From Onthophagus taurus (lineage: Eukaryota > Arthropoda > Insecta > Coleoptera > Scarabaeidae), in NCBI RefSeq assembly GCF_036711975.1, contig NC_091975.1, forward strand, positions 2,172,501 through 2,236,500: 64,000 nucleotides of DNA. Direction: 5' to 3'. Positions 60,364 to 64,000 of the stretch are shown piece by piece. The position numbers and the translations under genes were made by a program. The notes under the pieces were generated by a model. That model was not told where the DNA came from. It searched no databases and saw nothing but the letters and a program-made list of their open reading frames with translations. How positions within the stretch are numbered: the first letter of the stretch is position 1; the number at the start of each line of letters is the position of its first letter.

Positions 60364-62600
60364 CTATTTTAATTCCTCAAATATAATTTCATCCTCAAAG
60401 TGAGAATCGCCAATTGAAGATTCAATATCGTTTTCTTTTATCATTGATAAGGGCTAAAAAATTTTAATAATAAACTTTTAATAATTATTAAATGAATTAC
60501 TTTGCTGCCGAGTAAACAGCGGTGTTTGCAGAGTTGATTTCTTCTTCTACATCTAGTTTCTGTTCTTGGATTAAATAATCGTCTTAGTTCTCGTTCTTTG
60601 TAATCAGGTGGGCCGAATCTTTCATGGGGTTGAAATAACCCAATTAAATTCTATAAAGAAACTTACAAAAAGAAGTAATTTGAGTAATTTTTAATTATTC
60701 ACTCTCGCTTTGATGAATTTAAACGTTTCAACGATCGCAACTATTGGTACCGGGCAGGTGAATATTCCTAATAAAACGATTTGTAAGAGACTAACACTGT
60801 CGTAGGTGTATCTGCGAAGTTTAAATTGAACGAATGTGATCTAAAAAGAAATTTGGTTATTTGAAATTAATTTGATAATTTTTAAAATTACGATTAAAGT
60901 AAATGGTAAGATGTACCAACAAATTCTCCATATCATAGCTGGTGGTTGCCCAGTTATAAAGTGGATATCATCGCAAAATCTTTGCACGCCGTAAACCCAA
61001 CACACAAAAAATGTCATTAAAATTACACTCATCGCGGTGGAATCGTGAGGTAAATATCTAACAGTTACAACAAAAACTGCGTAAGACTCCTAAAAAGATA
61101 ATGATATTAAAATAAAAATCGAAACAATTTTTTTCATTACAGGTGCTAAAAGTAGGCAACTTAAAAGTCCACTGCTCATACTAAAAAGAATCACTCCATA
61201 TTTCTTATACCTCACCATTCCCGGATAAATATCATTCAACGACATTTGTATAAAAGTTAAATGGGCTAATTGTTGGCTAATATTAATCATGATAATAATG
61301 GCAAAAAATAAGCAACTCCACATTTGAGGGATTCCCATTGACCCAATCGCTTGAGGTATTGCAACAAAAAGTACTTGACTTCCATGATTAAAAAAAAGAT
61401 GTCGATGTTCATCATCAATTTGTGCATATTTAGATACATTTTGTATGCAACTTGTTGTAAAAAGACAACAAGCCACTAAAGATCCAAAATGTAAAATCAC
61501 CACGATGATTGCATACATTGTCCAAGACTCGCTAGGTTTTAAATAAGAACCGTGAATGACATGGAAAGCTCTTCCCACCGCTAAAACTTCAAATGATGCA
61601 GGAATTGCTGTTAACCACGCATCGATATTCGTTAAAGATTCCGGTTTGATCGCGAAAAGATCAGATATAGTTTCACCTAAATTTGGAACGGTGACCGCCA
61701 GTATTAACACTAAAAGCAATATCATTGTGGTTACACGAAGAATTTTGATCACCTAAAAATTATAAATTTAAAATATTATTAATAAAACTAAATTTTTTTA
61801 CCTTGATGTAATGGTTAATTGTACAAATTAATATAACGCAAGTACAAAACCAACAAATACCGTGAATAGCAATTTTTTGAAACTCAGGCATTACCACCGT
61901 AACAGTACTAATATCTCTTGCCATATTACTTTTATAATGGGAGCTTAAAAAAATTATTAATACAAAAAGAATTAATCATTTTAAATCATTACTAATAAAA
62001 AATTTCGGCTGATAAATGCAACTTAGTTCCATTACCACAAAGCAAATTAGAACAATTAACAACTCCATCGTAACAAGGTACTTTTTGGCATCCCTCCCTA
62101 TCATTTTTTGGTGGGCACATCAACCATTGCAACTCACTTTGCATGCTAGTGATGAAATACACTATCGCATCATCTAAAAGAATACTTTGCCTTATCGTCC
62201 TGAGAAATAAGTTCATAATAAAAACGATTGCAACGCCGTGCGCAATCGGGCTCAAATATTTAAGGGATATAACCCCAAGTTGGGTGTACTGTCCCAATAA
62301 CAGTTGCATATAATAAACTGGAAGTGCAAAGAAACAAACTGCTATAATAAAATGATACACTCCGGGATCGAGAGGATTCAGTTGGATGAGAATGTCGAAT
62401 GCATCCACGGAAAAAATACACGTTAATGCGGACCAAATAAAATCCAATTTTGATGCCCAACTGTATCTGATACTATCAATAAATGCCAAGCGTTCATCGT
62501 CAGATTTTTTATCAAAACTTTGAAATGATACAAGACTTCCATCGGCATCAACTGCTTGATTTGAAGATGTCGGTCTTTTTAAACGAGAAGTTCTCTTCAT
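60364..62600 (-). CDS. Divergent SLC6-family transporter-like protein (seven exons)
   Basis: Resembles sodium:neurotransmitter symporters (SLC6). Exons: 61993-62600, 61802-61943, 61141-61752, 60892-61089, 60703-60840, 60501-60650, 60364-60453; every junction keeps frame, giving 645 residues, the usual SLC6 length. Family marks: WASKLDFIWS before TM1, LPVYYMQLLLGQYTQLG (TM2 region), a cysteine-rich, N-glycosylatable extracellular loop (VNCSNLLCGNGT), about twelve hydrophobic spans, and FKFIKARN...ERFGPP after the last span. The unwound, substrate- and sodium-binding part of TM1 (GLGNVWRFPY in active members) reads FSVDAFDILI, and the TM6 and TM8 motifs are also replaced. Either it carries something different or it no longer transports. 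The ORF is intact, with an Arg-rich, then acidic, cytoplasmic tail. Confidence 0.85.
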
Positions 62601-62619
62601 TGTAAATTTAAAATTGAGA

Positions 62620-63250
62620 TCTTTAGCAACACTTTTTGACGGTTGTGATGGTTTTTTTTTGTGTCAAGGATTTTGACATTATTGCATACAGATTTCTAAG
62701 ATATAAAGTTTTAAACTTAACCATACATTTAGGGACAACATTTATTTAAAAAAATCGATTTCTTACCAAATCATTCTAAAACTTGGAAGATTTATAAAAG
62801 AAAGTGTCATCTTTTCGATGGTGAAACCCGTTTTTGAAAATCGTTTTTAGTTTTTGAGTTATATTTTTAAATTAATCAAAATTTTGTCGAATAACTATTC
62901 TTTTCCATAAAATATAAAAATTCGTTCAAAATCCATTTCTTAGAATATAGTTGTGATAATTTCAGGATACATAAAGAAAATTGTTTGTTCTATCGTGGTA
63001 AAATCCGTCTTGAGCGTTAGTCTCTTCTATGTCAAAGACATAAAAAAAGGAACATGTGAAGATCTTTTAAAAAAGTCTCGTAATGACCTGGCTATATTTT
63101 AAAAGCTTGATTTCATATTTGTTGCGATATGATTTTTGAAAATTTGAGAACAAAATTCGACAAAAATTTCAAAACAAGTTTTTATTTATCAAAAGTGGTT
63201 GAAATAAATCACATTCTATTAACTAATTGGCACAACTTATCAAAGAAGCC
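62620..63250. other. AT-rich spacer with degenerate repeat copies
   Basis: Contains AAAATCGATTTCTTACC, AAACCCGTTTTTGAAAATCG and TAGTTTTTGAGTTATA in the order found near 49500 and 52000. This suggests one to two copies of the same degenerate interspersed repeat. Confidence 0.4.
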
Positions 63251-64000
63251 TTATATTTGAGCAACATTACAATAATAAATCAACAAGTTGTCCACAATCA
63301 TTCCCTTGAGAACTGCTTTATTAAGTTTAACATACGAATCTCTATCAATAAATTCTTCGCCAATCGTAATCGGGGGATTACATTTTTTCTTATAATAAAC
63401 TCTTTCGAAATTAACAGCAGATTTAATATCTAGTTCCAAAACGAACATGGATGGATCAACATCCGGTCCGATTAATTGTAAACACCATTTATAACAATCT
63501 TGGTCTTCTTTAAAAACAACCTTAAAAATATTTCCAAATTTACTAATCACATAATTGTAGGGTTCTTCAGTTTGAAGATCAACAAAATATGTTATTGTTG
63601 TTACATCTAAGAATTCATCGTGGTGAGACGTTTTTAAATGTTCTAAAAGATGGGGGAAAGTGTTGTTCCAATCGCAATCGTTTAAAATACACGAAGTCGG
63701 TTGATAAGAACAGATCTTTTCATGATGGTGTATTTTATCGACGCTCCCGTAAAATTGGCAATTAAATTGTTGAAATTTACATGGATAATCAATTTTTAAG
63801 GTAAGATTTTCTAATAAAAAGTTTTGAGTATCCGACATTGATTGGCGACAAATTGGACAAATTTCCAATTTCGCATGACAAGGTTTACAAAAACTATGTC
63901 CTCTCGTGCATTGTAAAATAGGTGGAGTCATATGGCAAAAACAAACCGGACATTCAATAGCTAACAATAAATTTGACTCAATTTGTGAGACTACTCGTTG
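63251..64000 (-). CDS. SINA/SIAH-like RING E3 ligase, 5' end cut off
   Basis: Partial: the frame is still open at base 64000, so the start lies outside the window (no in-frame ATG is needed in the visible part). The visible 249 codons begin with a C3HC4 RING finger (CPVCFCHM, CTRGHSFCKPC, CPICRQ). Next comes a SIAH-type double zinc finger (CKFQQFNCQF...HHHEKIC and C...CDWNN...HLLEHLKTSHH), then the beta-rich substrate-binding domain to the stop at 63251. SIAH proteins pair with E2 enzymes to ubiquitinate substrates for the proteasome. The sequence is diverged from classical sina, as in the lineage-expanded SINA-like copies common in beetles. The exon has no visible intron. Confidence 0.88.
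   Translation of the reverse strand, partial: QRVVSQIESNLLLAIECPVCFCHMTPPILQCTRGHSFCKPCHAKLEICPICRQSMSDTQNFLLENLTLKIDYPCKFQQFNCQFYGSVDKIHHHEKICSYQPTSCILNDCDWNNTFPHLLEHLKTSHHDEFLDVTTITYFVDLQTEEPYNYVISKFGNIFKVVFKEDQDCYKWCLQLIGPDVDPSMFVLELDIKSAVNFERVYYKKKCNPPITIGEEFIDRDSYVKLNKAVLKGMIVDNLLIYYCNVAQI

Noticed and set aside
60661-60702. Reading the SLC6-like gene as ending at TAA just after KARVNN
   Set aside because: A GTGAAT donor at 60702 and the acceptor at 60651 join two further in-frame exons that carry the expected FGPP tail, so the longer form is preferred; the short form could be an intron-retained variant.

Overview
The window looks like insect nuclear DNA, most likely from a beetle. The coding parts have many short (about 45-60 bp) GT-AG introns. 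TATA boxes are paired with the arthropod TCAGT-type initiator about 28-34 bp downstream. There is a tandem cluster of CLIP-domain serine proteases, an arthropod gene class. The non-coding part is AT-rich and crowded with satellite DNA. The beetle call rests on overall character only; I cannot name a species.

Layout. Positions 1-5030 are an array of a 182-bp satellite (family A) with nested higher-order repeats; it runs off the left edge. Positions 5031-18420 are gene-poor. They hold a pogo/Tigger-like terminus, a small hairpin repeat, a 2.2-kb DNA transposon with inverted arms of about 645 bp (10708-12918), and a small 130-bp tandem repeat (family C). Positions 18421-26360 are a second large satellite of 284-bp monomers (family B), again with higher-order structure. 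Immediately beyond its edge there is a good TATA/Inr pair and a strong hairpin. Positions 27770-38807 hold four tandem CLIP serine proteases on the + strand, separated by further tandem repeats. A TTLL6/13-type tubulin polyglutamylase lies at 41746-43796. Two intronless malate dehydrogenase paralogues face each other tail to tail: 50769-51794 (+), which has lost its catalytic dyad, and 54186-55232 (-), which is intact in the active site. Two small exons on the minus strand (57781-57851 and 55563-55640) point to the 3' part of an otherwise invisible large gene. The right end carries two small secreted proteins tail to tail (59294-59761 + and 59837-60119 -), a seven-exon divergent SLC6-family gene (60364-62600 -) and a SINA/SIAH-like RING gene cut by the window edge (63251-64000 -).

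How the genes relate. The four proteases are a local family expansion of the kind that serves extracellular cascades (Toll activation, melanisation). Shared and missing introns give a duplication order. The malate dehydrogenase pair resembles known insect cases of retro-duplicated, tissue-restricted mitochondrial MDH copies, with one copy turned into a likely pseudoenzyme. The remaining genes show no obvious common pathway. The most unusual content is the satellite landscape: two large arrays with higher-order repeats, plus short or diverged tandem tracts of the same or similar units (about 130, 180, 182 and 189 bp) in introns and between genes, which suggests continuing seeding and homogenisation.
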